Below, in pieces: positions 1-13,851 of a stretch of 64,000 bases of DNA (position 1 is its first letter; every line of letters begins with the position of its first letter). The translations under genes and the position numbers were made by a program. Below the pieces are notes generated by a model, which saw nothing but the letters and a program-made list of their open reading frames with translations, was not told where the DNA came from and ran no database searches. The stretch comes from Salvia splendens (Eukaryota > Streptophyta > Magnoliopsida > Lamiales > Lamiaceae). The stretch spans positions 7,006,001 to 7,070,000 of the forward strand of contig NC_056052.1 of NCBI RefSeq assembly GCF_004379255.2, in the 5' to 3' direction.

Positions 1-167
1 TAGTGATGTGGCTATTGATGTGACTGGGCTATTTATGATATGGCTAGGCTATGGCTGAGCTATTTCTGATGTGGCAGGAGGATTTTTAGTATTAATGATG
101 TGGCAGGAGGAGTTTGTGGCTAGGCTATGGCTGAGCTATTGCTGGGCTATAACCACTGTGGATGCTC
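1..167. mobile_element. PIF/Harbinger-type MITE, right end only
   Basis: The window opens inside this element. It ends with a terminal signature of the form CCACTGTGGATGCTC, followed by TAA at 168-170, which fits the 3-bp TWA target site of PIF/Harbinger elements. The interior is built of degenerate repeats around GATGTGGC and GGCTATGGCTGAGCTAT. The left terminus lies outside the window, so the target duplication cannot be confirmed. The same end signature recurs at 47822-48365 and 60961-61374. Confidence 0.6.
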
Positions 168-202
168 TAATAAAAAGCCACTATTGCTTGAGCTCTTATA
201 AA

Positions 203-402
203 TAGGCTCCGTTCCAAGAAAGAATGGAAGATGGCTTCTTTCTTAGACGACACAAGATTTTATTTAACTTTATTTTATGTGTTAAATGAAGATAATAAAG
301 TAAGAGAGAAGAAATAAAGGAGAGATGAAATAAAGAAGAGATAAAAATGTTTCTATTTTAGTAATGAGTCATCTATGCATCTTTAGTGGAATGGAGGGAG
401 TA
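203..402. mobile_element. Stowaway-like MITE remnant
   Basis: The right end reads TGGAATGGAGGGAGTA and the left end GGCTCCGTTCCAAGAAAG. These are imperfect inverted copies of the usual Stowaway (Tc1/mariner) terminus CTCCCTCCGT, flanked by TA on both sides. The interior is AT-rich and has no coding potential. Decay of the ends suggests an old copy. Confidence 0.5.
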
Positions 403-403
403 T

Positions 404-742
404 ATGGGATTCCAAATTTGAAAAAAATCCAATTTAAAATTTTAATTTCAATTTAATTCGAACTTAAAAAATCCAAATCGAAATTTTAAATTAATATAAT
501 TCGAACTTAAATGGCACTCCTAGTATATAATCAAATTTCTGGTATTTTGCTCTGAGTCACAAATTCACAAATCACAATACATCAATACGCCTCTTTATCC
601 AGTTCTATATTTGAAATTGCACTTCTAAAAATCAAATTTCGTGACCTGTAACTCACTCCGATCCTCCGCCGTCTAAATCGCCGGCAATTTTGCTGGCCGA
701 CGCCCCCGCTCGTACACACACCAACGTACAAAAAAACGTGTC
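404..742 (+). other. Upstream region of augmin subunit 2
   Basis: An AT-rich stretch that includes two direct copies of TAATTCGAACTTAAA (near 463 and 499), followed by the presumed promoter and 5' UTR of the gene at 743. I see no clear TATA box or other named site. Confidence 0.4.
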
Positions 743-3145
<2,403 letters not shown>

Positions 3146-4196
3146 TGGCCTCCTTCTGCTAAAAACAGCTCGTGATTAAGATATGGTGATTGTACAATTG
3201 TGCTAACAATCTGTATGTTTTTTACCTTGTTGCTGTGTGATATTCTTGTATAGAGGATAAATTTATGTGACACTGAATCTCCGTGTTCTTTTTTAATCAT
3301 TTTAAAAGTTTTATGTATTACGATAGATTATTTTGCAGGTTTTGTTTGATGAGAAGTCTTCTTTATAGTTCAAAGAAAAAATGAGCAATATAAGCACTTA
3401 AAATGGCCATTTTTATTTTATTTTTTCTTTAAAACCTTACATTTGATACTCTATGTTAGTTCATCTTATACTTTCTCGTCCATAAAAAATTAATCCGTAT
3501 CACTTTCAAATTTTCATTTTGGTTACTTTTATTATTTTAATTTGTCCATAAAAATAAGTTTAATACTACTAAAAATAGAGAATTTCTTCAAATTTATTAT
3601 CCATTTTTATATTTTTCTTCCCTACTTTATCTATATTTTTTCTTCTCTTTCATACTTTATCTATTTTTTTTTCTTTCTAATAATTTACTGATTTTACATT
3701 AAAACTCTTTCAATCCACCAAAACTAAGAATATAAGATAAGGTCGACTAGATTTACAACTTAATGGTAGTCTCATTAATTAATTACTACCTCCTTTTATA
3801 AAAATAATATTAATTATAAATATTATGAGTTTTAATGCGAAATTAGTAATATAAGAGATCAATAAAAAAAGATGGAAGAAATTTTGGTGCAAAGGAGGAT
3901 ACACCTTAACAGAGAAAAAATTTACCAATACATACAGACTAATTTGGTGAGTGACTACAAATGGTAAAAAATGGCTATTTTTCGTTGACGGATAATATTA
4001 ATAAAGATTTGCATTCCCAACTAAAAGAAAAAAATAAAGAAATTAAAGTGAAAACATATCAGGGGCTAAAAAAATGAATATCTCGAAACCTCAGATGCCT
4101 AAAACCCTCCCCCAATTCTAAATCGAAAGAAAAGCCCTAGGAAAACGATTGCTGCAATTCGAAAGAGGCGAGAGAGAGAGAGAGAGAGCGATCGAG
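3146..4196. other. Intergenic: AUG2 3' end, MITE-like fragments, bL20 promoter
   Basis: No gene is visible. About 3470-3850 has Stowaway-like pieces (TCGTCCATAAAAA, ACTACCTCCTTTTATAAAAA) too decayed to give firm ends. About 4105-4140 holds AAACCCT and GCCCTAG motifs resembling telo-boxes, and a (GA)n run at 4168-4189 sits just before the bL20 start, consistent with a 5' UTR. Confidence 0.4.
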
Positions 4197-5584
4197 ATGA
4201 ACAAGAAGGAGGTATTCAAGTTGGCGAAGGGATTTAGGGGAAGGGCGAAGAATTGCATACGAATTGCGCGGGAGAGAGTGGAGAAGGCGCTGCAGTACTC
4301 TTACAGAGATCGCCGCAACAAGAAGCGGGACATGCGCTCTCTCTGGATTCAGCGCATTAACGCCGGTACCAGACAGCACGGGGTCAGTTTCTCTCACTAA
4401 TCTTGTAGCCCCGCTACTTTCTTCCGATATGTTTTTAAGCTTTTGTGGTGAATAAATGTTAGCTTCGTTGGTTAAAGGTTGGATTTTAGACATTCCGTAG
4501 CTCGGGGCTGTCATTTCTGTATTGATTTAGATGAGTTTGAGGAATTTCAGGGATATTAAGGTTTAGGGTTTAGGGTTTAGAAGAAAAAATAATGCAGATG
4601 ATTATGAGCTTAGAGTTTACTAGTTAATGATGCTGTGACTGCATTCGTGTGGAAAGAGGTGACTCGAGATGGATTCGATATGTTAATTTCTTTGAATGGT
4701 AGGAGAAAATGGATATTTCCATGTATTTGTTTGACATTCGTAATTTCGTATACACATCAACTGAAAAATGAGGATCTTATGAGTGTAGAGATGTGATTCA
4801 AAAGACCGAAAGGCCAAAATACTGGAGTTTCTTCCAATTTTCGGGTGATGCTTATAAATACTATGAGAAAATGGATATTGCTATGCATTTGGATAGGCAT
4901 TCACATAAACAGAACTTAAAAATAGGTATGTTATGACTGCAGAAGAGTGATTCAAGAAATGGAGAAGGCCTATAGAGTTTGAGAAAAAGGATAAGATAGT
5001 TAGGATTGAAACTTTGCCCCATGTGCGTTTCAGATCATTGCTCGTATAATTTCATTCGACCATTGAGGGTTGCCTCTGCAATCATGAGCATATTCATGAT
5101 TTTTGTGTGCTTGGTCACAATGGGAAAGAACAGGTAATGGGTGATGTTGGGAGGTTGATTATATATTATGGTACTGTTTTCTTGTTTTTCATGGTTGCAT
5201 GCTTTGTCAAGCTTTTCTCCTGCAACCGGAGTATACAATCCTGTTACAAACTTATGGACCCATCTTGATCTTTGTCGCCATCTTTAGCTTTCACGCGCGT
5301 GATTCTTATCAATAAAATTTTTTTTTTTTTCATTTGAATTGTTTTGATTGGAAGTTTGGCCTGCCTAATTTGAGTTTACATTTGGTTTATGACAGGTGAA
5401 CTACGGAAACTTCATGCACGGGCTAATGAAGGAGAACATTCAGCTGAACAGGAAAGTTCTCTCCGAGATATCTATGCACGAGCCGTATAGCTTCAAAGCT
5501 CTGGTGGACGTTTCTCATAGCGCCTTCCCTGGGAACAAGGCGGCCGCGGCTCCCAAGAAGGAGGGCCTGGCGGTTCTTCTCTGA
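4197..5584 (+). CDS. Ribosomal protein bL20, mitochondrial type, two exons
   Basis: A large-subunit protein of the bacterial-type (mitochondrial) ribosome that binds 23S-like rRNA early in assembly. Exons are 4197-4382 and 5396-5584 with a 1,013-bp GT-AG intron. The product is 124 residues, the usual length for the family. The basic helical N-terminus [20 protein letters not shown] and the block [19 protein letters not shown] are diagnostic. The second exon carries the globular part ([19 protein letters not shown]). It closely resembles the nuclear gene for mitochondrial L20 of Arabidopsis as I remember it; a classical N-terminal presequence is absent, as in that protein. A plastid bL20 would normally be encoded in the plastid genome. 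The first intron carries a telomere-like repeat (see 4561-4580). Confidence 0.93.
4561..4580 (+). repeat. Interstitial telomere-like repeat in bL20 intron
   Basis: Nearly three tandem copies of GTTTAGG(GTTTAGG), the plant telomere unit, lie about 180 bp into the bL20 intron. Short telomere motifs (telo-boxes) are known near the start of many plant ribosomal-protein genes, so a regulatory role is possible. A scar of break repair is the alternative. Confidence 0.8.
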
Positions 5585-5971
5585 ATGTGGTTTTGATTTT
5601 AAAGATGACTATCCTACACATGTGCAGCCTCATTTTCTCTGCTGATGTTTCACTTAGTGTTGATGCTGAAGTTGAGCAGAAAAATCTTGATTCCAGAAAT
5701 GCACTTGCAATTACTCAGAATCTTGAGAGTTTGTATCTGGCATTGTGTCCACCTCTGCACCTAATTTTTCTTCAGTCGTTTTGTATTATTGCATTTTGAA
5801 TAAAATGTAGCCACCTTTTATGCACAAGTGGAAGTAAAATTGATCTTTCTATCTATTAACAGTTTCAGTCGATTTTGTTTTGAATGGGTTTGTTTGCTAC
5901 TAGTAGTACTATTTAATTATTCTCTATTATCTATTTTGGTCAATCTATAAAGCAATTAATAGTAGCAGTAC
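5585..5971 (+). other. 3' region of bL20
   Basis: The presumed 3' UTR, with a GAATAAAATG polyadenylation-like motif near 5800, followed by AT-rich spacer up to the hAT element. Short open stretches here have no recognisable product. Confidence 0.4.
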
Positions 5972-6854
5972 TACAGGTGCCCAAGGTTTATGATTCCAGC
6001 GGTTACGGTTTCGAACTGGAACCGTGTCAATTTACTGGGACTGAAACTATCGATTTTAGAATCGTGGTTCGGTTTAGGTTCAAAAATTTTCGAACCAAAA
6101 TTGTGGCAGAACCGTTGGTTTCAAATCGAAACTGCAAAAAACTGCCGGAAAACCGTGAAACCGAGCTGAAACCGCAAAAAAACGTTGAAAACCGGCGGTT
6201 CTAACCATGAAAAACCATTGGAAAACCGCCGGTTCGAAACCGAAACCGGTGGTTTTGGAATCAGAACCATAACCGCGAAATACCCTCAAGGTTCGGTTCC
6301 GGTTTGGCAATTTCTAGAACCGAAACCTGCGGTTCCGGAATTGTCGGCACCTATAAGTAGGGGTGACCAAAAAAATCGGAAACGGAATATCAGAACCGAA
6401 CCAAATCGAAATTTTGAAATTCGGTTCGGTTTTTTCGGTTTTTCGGTTCGGTTCGGTTTTAAAAATAAAAAAAATCGATTTTTCGGTTCGGGCGAAGGAA
6501 AAAACCGAAAAACCGAATTATATACATATTCTATTAATTTAATATATTATATTATATGTAATATATATATTCTTTTAATATATTCTACTATATAATATAT
6601 ATTATATGTATTATTAATTTTATATTATATATAAATATTCTATTAGTATATATAAAATAAAATAAAATACACATGTATAAATATATATTTATATTATATT
6701 TATTTTTTTCAGGTTTTTCGGTTTTTTAAGTTCGGTTTTCGGTTTTTCAGTTTCGTTTTTTCGGGTTCGGTTCAGTTTGGATTTTGAACTAAATTCGGTT
6801 TTTTGGTTTTGGCAAAAAACCGAACCGAAACCCGAATGCACACCCCTACCTATA
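5972..6854. mobile_element. Non-autonomous hAT-like element (outer, interrupted)
   Basis: The ends are TACAGGTGCC on the left (5972) and GGCACCTATA on the right (6346-6355, with its last six bases duplicated at 6849-6854 by a later insertion). The flanks are AGCAGTAC (5964-5971) and AGTAGTAC (6855-6862), an 8-bp target duplication with one mismatch, as expected for hAT. The interior is a dense array of CGGTTC/GAACCG words with no transposase. The element is interrupted at its extreme right end by another hAT element. Confidence 0.65.
6358..6848. mobile_element. Non-autonomous hAT-like element (inner)
   Basis: Perfect 8-bp terminal inverted repeats TAGGGGTG and CACCCCTA are flanked by a perfect 8-bp direct repeat CCTATAAG at 6350-6357 and 6849-6856. 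The arms are rich in TTCGGTTCGGTTTT on the left and its complement on the right, so the 491-bp element can fold back around an AT-rich centre (about 6520-6710). No coding sequence is present. Confidence 0.75.
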
Positions 6855-6862
6855 AGTAGTAC

Positions 6863-7610
6863 TTTTATTTTTGGTAATGTGATTAACCATTTTCTCACTA
6901 ATATTAATCCTCAATCTAACTAACAATATTTTAATTATTTTATCCTTTAAGTTTTTATCAATTTAATTTTTAAATTTATGCCGTCCGGTGCTAAGATTAT
7001 ACACCATAGTTAACTTGAAGCCGCAACAAAAATGAAATAAATCAGATTGTATTAGTCATTGGATTTTTTATTTTTTTATTTTTTTTAAATCGAAAATAAT
7101 ATCAAAAATTAAAAAAATATATATTTTCGGATTCCCAAAAATATAGCTATTTTATTACCGTTTTTTTTGAAATTTTTTATATTTTTTAATCCCAAAATCA
7201 TCTATAAATACACACATTCGTCATCCATTTTTCACATCAAATTATCTCTCATTCATATTTTTTCATACAACTCATTAGGCCTGCAAATTTAGTCCGCTGG
7301 TTTCGGGTATACCCGATCCCGACCCAATACCCGACGGGATTTGGGTACCCGAAACCCGAAATTATGGGTTCAGGTAGTTAATGTTAGGATTTTTTGGGTT
7401 TAGGGTACCCGAAACCCATATTAGGGTACCCGACTAATGCCCGATTAAACCCGATTAATTATGTATTTGTGATAAATATTTTTATTTAGTATAGGGCCTA
7501 TGACCCGTAGAGTAAATCTAGAGCAAATTTATTTAATAACATGTAGATTTATGCCAAAAATTTCTTTATTTTAAAATTAAGTAGTGTCTATTTGTCTAAT
7601 GTCTATTATA
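6863..7610. other. AT-rich spacer with a GGGTACCCGAAACCC repeat patch
   Basis: No gene is seen. About 7275-7455 is a low-complexity palindromic patch built from GGGTACCCGAAACCC and CCCGATTAAACCCGATT. It resembles in style the interiors of the hAT elements, but I could not place its ends or a target duplication. Confidence 0.4.
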
Positions 7611-7841
7611 TACTTCATCTGTCCCATAGAAATATGTCATATTTCATTTTTCGTCTGTCCCATAAAAATAGCCCATATCCAATTATGACAACATTTTTCT
7701 CCTTCTCTATACTTTATTTTTTTAGGGTCCCACCATTCACTACATTATTTCAACTACTTTTTCTCCCTCTCTCTTACTTTACCAATTATGCATTAAAATT
7801 CGTGTAAGTCCCAGATGGTCTATTTCTATGAGACGGAGGGA

Positions 7842-7844
<3 letters not shown>
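7611..7844. mobile_element. Stowaway MITE
   Basis: The left end is TACTTCATCTGTCCCATAG and the right end CTATTTCTATGAGACGGAGG followed by GAGTA. These are imperfect inverted repeats of the Stowaway type, with TA on each side. The interior is AT-rich with words such as CCACCATTCACTACATTATT that are common in this family. It abuts a TA microsatellite. Confidence 0.65.

Positions 7845-7894
<50 letters not shown>
7843..7894. repeat. (TA)n microsatellite
   Basis: About 26 uninterrupted TA units separate the Stowaway element from the next transposon. Shorter (TA)n also follows that transposon at 9009-9021, which suggests that it inserted into a TA tract. Confidence 0.9.
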
Positions 7895-7897
<3 letters not shown>

Positions 7898-9008
7898 GTG
7901 CATTATAATGATAACCTCAATTTCCGTAATAACCCTATAACTAAATCTGGACCACACATTTTTAAAATCACGTGGTCTAGATTCAAACTTAGCTTTCCTT
8001 CATAAAAAAGGCGCAGAGGGTAAATATGTCATTTCGCTTATTTAATTTCTGAATTTCGCTCATGATAAAATTTACGTATCCAAATTTCGCTCATTTAAAT
8101 ACGTAAAATCTTATTTCCCATGATATACAGATGTATGAGGTTCAGTTACACGTATGTATGAGGTTCAGTTATATGTAAAATCTTATTTCCCATGATATAC
8201 AAATTTCGCTCATTTAAATACGTAAAATCTTATTTAAGTATCATTTTATCATTTTATCAGTCAAAAGTATCATTTTATCAACTCAGAGTATCATTCTATC
8301 CGGCAAAACTATCATTCTATGCAATAAACCTAACATATATCATTTTATCAGTCAGTCAAAAGTATCATTTTATCAACTCAGAGTATCATTCTATCCGACA
8401 AAACTATCATTCTATGCTATAAACCTAACATATATCATTTTATCAGTCAGTCAAAAGTATCATTTTATCAACTCAGAGTATCATTCTATCCGGCAAAACT
8501 ATCATTCTATGCAATAAACCTAACATATATCATTTTATCAGTCAGTCAAAAGTATCATTTTATCAACTCAGAGTATCATTCTATCCGGCAAAACTATCAT
8601 TCTATGCAATAAACCTAACATATATCATTTTATCAGTCAGTCAAAAAGTATCATTTTATCAACTCAGAGTATCATTCTATCCGGCAAAACTATCATTCTA
8701 TGCAATAAACCTAACATATATCATTTTATCAGTCAGTCAAAAGTATCATTTTATCAACTCAGAGTATCATTCTATCCGGCAAAACTATCATTCTATGCAA
8801 TAAACCTAACATGTATCATTTTATCATTTTACGTGATATTTGGTGAAATTCAGAAATTAAATGAGGGAAATGACATATTTACCCCGCGCTTTTTTTATGA
8901 AGTAAATCTAAGTTTGAATCTCAACCACAAGATTAGAAAATATGTGTGGTTCAGATTTGGTTATAGGGTTGTTACGTGATTTAAGGGTTATCATATGATC
9001 ACAACTCT
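7894..9008. mobile_element. Long-TIR DNA transposon (MULE-like), non-autonomous, in a TA tract
   Basis: The outer arms are long inverted repeats of about 150 bp. Left 7894-8050 matches the complement of 8860-9008, including AACCCTATAACYAAATCTG, ATTCAAACTTAG, CTTCATAAAAAA and GTAAATATGTCATTTC. The centre carries a 95-bp minisatellite. There is no transposase. Because both flanks are TA repeats the target duplication cannot be read, so the superfamily is uncertain; long TIRs favour Mutator-like. Confidence 0.6.
8237..8830 (+). repeat. 95-bp minisatellite, about six copies
   Basis: Equivalent CCGGC (once CCGAC) positions fall at about 8302, 8397, 8492, 8587, 8683 and 8778: spacing 95, 95, 95, 96 (one extra A) and 95. 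Each unit contains several copies of the word TATCATTYTAT, so it is itself a higher-order repeat. Copies are almost identical, which points to recent amplification or homogenisation. No spacers are variable, so it is not CRISPR-like. Confidence 0.92.
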
Positions 9009-9055
9009 CTATATATATATATGACTGTGATCAATACCAAACCACTCTTAAACCT

Positions 9056-9258
9056 TAAACGCCGAACAACATCATTATATGATAACTGTTCATTATAATG
9101 AACTAATAACAAACTTATAATGAACTTCAGATTTCTAAACTATGCATGATGATGTCATTGTTTTTAAATCTCAGAATTCCCTATAATGAACTACAAATAA
9201 AGTTGTAATGAACTCCGCGTTATATATAATGATGTGTTTGGAGTTTAGTGTTGAACAG
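9056..9258. mobile_element. Small MITE with repeated ATAATGAACT words
   Basis: The left end around CTTAAACGCCGAACAACATC and the right end around GATGTGTTTGGAGTTTAG are imperfect inverted copies of one another. Between them ATAATGAACT or a close variant occurs four times. It appears to have inserted into, or truncated, the Myb-like pseudogene to its right. Ends and family are uncertain. Confidence 0.4.
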
Positions 9259-9607
9259 AGTCATCGTCTCCTTGCGGCTGTATGGATGACGACCGATATC
9301 CTCCTCCTCCGCGTTCTCCTCCTCCTCTTCCTCCACTGCGTCGAATGCGCGACCGCCGGAGCTTCCACCGCCTCGTGCTCCTACCGGAGTGGGTTCATCC
9401 AGAAAATTCTCCCTAATTTGGGATAATCCCTGCGAATACCTCAGGGCGGAGGGACGAGCGTATGCATCCACATCAAAATGGGGTGGTTGGTACGCCGCCA
9501 GCGTCGACGAGCCTTGGGTGCCCGGCGTCGACGAACGGAACCACCCAGTCGCCAAACGTGTTCAAGTCATAGCCGTCGGAGCCGCCAGAGTTTCCGTCGC
9601 CGGGCAT
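9251..9607 (-). pseudogene. Truncated Myb-like gene of a PIF/Harbinger-type element
   Basis: The ATG lies at 9605-9607. The first codons (MPGDGNSGGSDGYDLNTFGDW) match the intact copy at 35518. A loss of about 20 bp near 9543, relative to that copy, then shifts the frame. Homology resumes in another frame through SSTPGTQGSSTL, YQPPHFDVDAYARP, LSQGLSQIRE-like residues and an acidic stretch to DIGRHPYS. The SANT/trihelix domain itself is lost because the sequence ends about 9255. It is therefore a pseudogene. Confidence 0.75.
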
Positions 9608-9999
9608 TTTAAGATAAAAATTGGAGAGGTGAGTTGAAAATTGGAGAGGAAAGAGAGATGATTTGAGAAGAATAGATGTGTGTTTGTGTGTATAATGAGG
9701 ACGAAAGAGGAGTATTTATAAAGTAAAAAAAAGAAATAAAAAATAAAAAAAATAAAAAAAACGGTAATTACCGTTTTAATTTTTTTATTAAAATCAATTT
9801 TTTTAAAAAAGAAATGAATTATTGCGTCAGCGTGACGACGCTCACTTGCGGGCCGGCGAGTGGTCGTCACGCCTAGCGCCAGCGCGCGCCACATGGCGCG
9901 TGGCGAGACGTCTTGCCAGCCCACCCTTCGGGACGAGACGCCCGCCCGTCTCGTCTCTCCGAGACGAGATAGAGACAGCAACGAGACGCGTTGAGGATG
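9251..9999 (-). mobile_element. Decayed PIF/Harbinger-type element, 5' part
   Basis: On the minus strand this reads like the intact element at 35052-37038. It has an end of the form CATCCTCAACGCGT near 9985-9999, a GC-rich leader, the motif TGACGCAATAATTCATTT, an ACGGTAATTACCGT palindrome (about 9762-9775) and then the start of a Myb-like gene. The 3' part is missing, cut off near 9255 by another repeat. Confidence 0.6.
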
Positions 10000-10280
10000 G
10001 ATCTACAACGATGTCAGCTTGAAGTCGTTTCGCCTCTACAACGATGTTGTTTTACACGAATGTAGCATGGATCTAGTTGTGTTTAGGTTGTACTAGGATT
10101 TTTCGACTTAAACCTAATTAGTCTTGAGACCTAACAGTTGATAGTCATTAATTACGGAGATTTTTGTTTATCATCACTTATTTTCTAACCAATTCATTTT
10201 TATCCATTGAGTTTGATTGGACGTTCGTATGGTTGTGATATAAGTTCACCGTTGTGTGATTGAATCTCGTTGTGTTGCAG

Positions 10281-11566
<1,286 letters not shown>

Positions 11567-13851
11567 ATGAGTACATCTGCTCTGGGGAAACCATCTTCAG
11601 GTATGAATTTTTTCCTTTTTCTCAAGTTTTTAAGCTATAAATATTAGCCCAAGAAGCAAAAAACAGTTATGCAATTGGAGTCACCATTTTAAGAACTTCC
11701 TATCGTCTTTTGGCCTTAAAATCTTGTTTATCTAACTAGTATATATACTTGACTGTATTCACATAGCTCTTAAGTCTTAAGTTAGTGTAGTGGTGAAGAA
11801 AACTATGCCCTCTTTGATAGTCCTGCCATTATGCATTGCTCGTTTACTGCACGACTTGTCAAACTCGTTGCTTTCCAACTGCAAACGCTGAATAAGTTTG
11901 GTCCATGTTCTATTGTGACCGTGTTGGCCTTATATCTGAATGCTGAGATCCGTGCAGGCAAGAGAAGATTGAAAGATCTCTTAAGTCAAAGTGATAATCG
12001 TGTATGTGCAGATTGCTCGGCCCCTGACCCAAAATGGGCGTAAGTTCCCTTCTCTCCTCCTTCCTTCATGTATTCTACAAAGGGATAGTTACTGTTATTC
12101 TCTCACCCTTTGGCATACTCCCAAATTAGGCCGTTTAGATATAAGGCGTTGGTAGCTAAGCCAAAACTCCTTTGTGTACGTGTAGGAATTATATTTCCTT
12201 GCATTTGTTTGACTGTAATGGAGTTGGAGGGGTAGATTAGGCAATGATGTCAAAGAAAACAGAGCTAAGTATAAGTAAACTAAGCCAGATTTTCTGGTTT
12301 ACGCAATGTGGGGTTAAACGCATTTAAAATGCCATGGAACTGAGTCTTGCAAAACGAGCTTGCAATCAAGGCGATGTTTAGGCCTTGTGATCAAAATGTG
12401 AAGATTGTATGAACCCTTTAGTGTGTTTAATGATCTAAATGTCTTCTTCAGATCATCAAATATTGGAGTGTTTCTATGCTTAAAATGCTGTGGTGTTCAC
12501 AGAAGCCTTGGTGCAAATATTTCAAAGGTGATTGCTTTTGCTTCACGACGTTGGCTGCTTTAATCATTGTGCCCGTTGCTTTTCTCACCATGCGATCTTC
12601 AATCCTGCCATAGGTTTTGTCTGTGACATTAGATGAGTGGAATGAGGAAGATATCGAAGCTGTGATTGAGGTTGGAGGGAATGCATCAGCGAATTCGATC
12701 TATGAATCTTACCTCCCCGAAGGGGTGTCGAAGCCAGCACATGATGCTGGCCACGAAGAACGCACACAATTTATCAAGTACGCTCAATAGGGTAGCTGTC
12801 ATTTTTCTTCTGATGTCTGTGATTTGCAACGTTTTGAAAATTCTTGTATAAATTGCAAACTTGCTCTGGCGATATACAAGACAAATTTCTTGAGAGGAAG
12901 GGAGACGTGTAGCTCGATTATTCGCCTTTTTCTTAGGCTTCTGAACAATGCAGCTAAATGAGCAGCTGAATTATGACTTATTTACGAACTTTATTTGATC
13001 GTTTGTAGGTCTAAATATGAGCAACAAGCATTCTTGAAGCCTAGCCTGCGTATTCAAGCCGGAGCTGCTGCAAAGAATTCCTCACAACCGATTTCATCCC
13101 GGGAGATTGTCAACAGCCAACAAAGTTCGAGTACATCAGAAAACTCAGTATGTGAAACACACTCATTGGTTTGATATATAGCGCGTGTGCATGTAAATGA
13201 TACGTTGAATATGGTGTATCGAGCAGGAATTTCTTGGAAAAATGAAGGTTAAAGTAGTTAAAGGCTCGAACTTAGCTGTTCGAGATATGCTATCAAGCGA
13301 TCCATATGTTTTGCTGATTCTTGGCCAGCAGGTTAGTTGAAATGAGGTTAAATATTTTGCTTAGTAGTTGATGATGATGTTGGTTTTATACGATGTTCGT
13401 AGAAAGTGCAAACGAACGTGGTGAATAGCAATTTGAATCCGGTGTGGAACGAGGTGCTTACACTTTCTGTTCCGCATGATTACAGCCAGATCAAACTGGT
13501 AGGTAATCCGAAAATCTAGGAACGACCTCATGTCCCGCGTTTCTTGCTAACTTGATGCACAATGTGGCTACACAGCAAGTTTATGACCACGACACGTTCA
13601 CAGCGGACGACATAATGGGAGAGGCGGACATAGACATCCAGCCTATGATCACCTCAGCACTGGCATACGGAGATGCCAAGAAGTTCGCGGACATGCAGAT
13701 AGGGAAGTGGCTGAAGTCGTACAACAACGCCCTCATAGAGGATAGCCCGGTCAACATTGTGGCTGGGAAGGTGAGGCAGGAGCTGTGGGTAAGGCTCCAG
13801 AATGTAGAATCTGGTGAACTAGAACTTGAACTAGAGTGGGTTCCTCTTTGA
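11567..13851 (+). CDS. AGD12: ArfGAP-C2 domain protein, AGD12-like, eight exons
   Basis: A GTPase-activating protein for ARF small GTPases with a calcium/phospholipid-binding C2 domain, acting at membranes in vesicle traffic. Exons are 11567-11600, 11958-12039, 12452-12527, 12614-12777, 13009-13147, 13227-13331, 13403-13498 and 13576-13851; all junctions keep frame and give 323 residues (Arabidopsis AGD12/ZAC is about 337). The zinc finger is C28-x2-C31-x16-C48-x2-C51, followed by the catalytic arginine in GVHRSLG (R56). The C2 domain spans about residues 168-275, with acidic calcium-loop residues in SSDPYVLL and YDHDTFTADDIMGE. The C-terminus NVESGELELELEWVPL is typical of the AGD11-13 group. 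The start is a short first exon (MSTSALGKPSSG) that fits the family. A separate distant 5' exon cannot be excluded. Confidence 0.92.

Noticed and set aside
5587..5799. 70-codon open frame directly after the bL20 stop
   Set aside because: It lies in the expected 3' UTR, has no family resemblance and ends at a polyadenylation-like motif.
8237..8830. Regular repeat spacing reminiscent of a CRISPR array, and a 76-codon open frame at 8192-8422
   Set aside because: The whole 95-bp unit is conserved with no variable spacers, it lies in a plant transposon, and the open frame is just the repeat read through.
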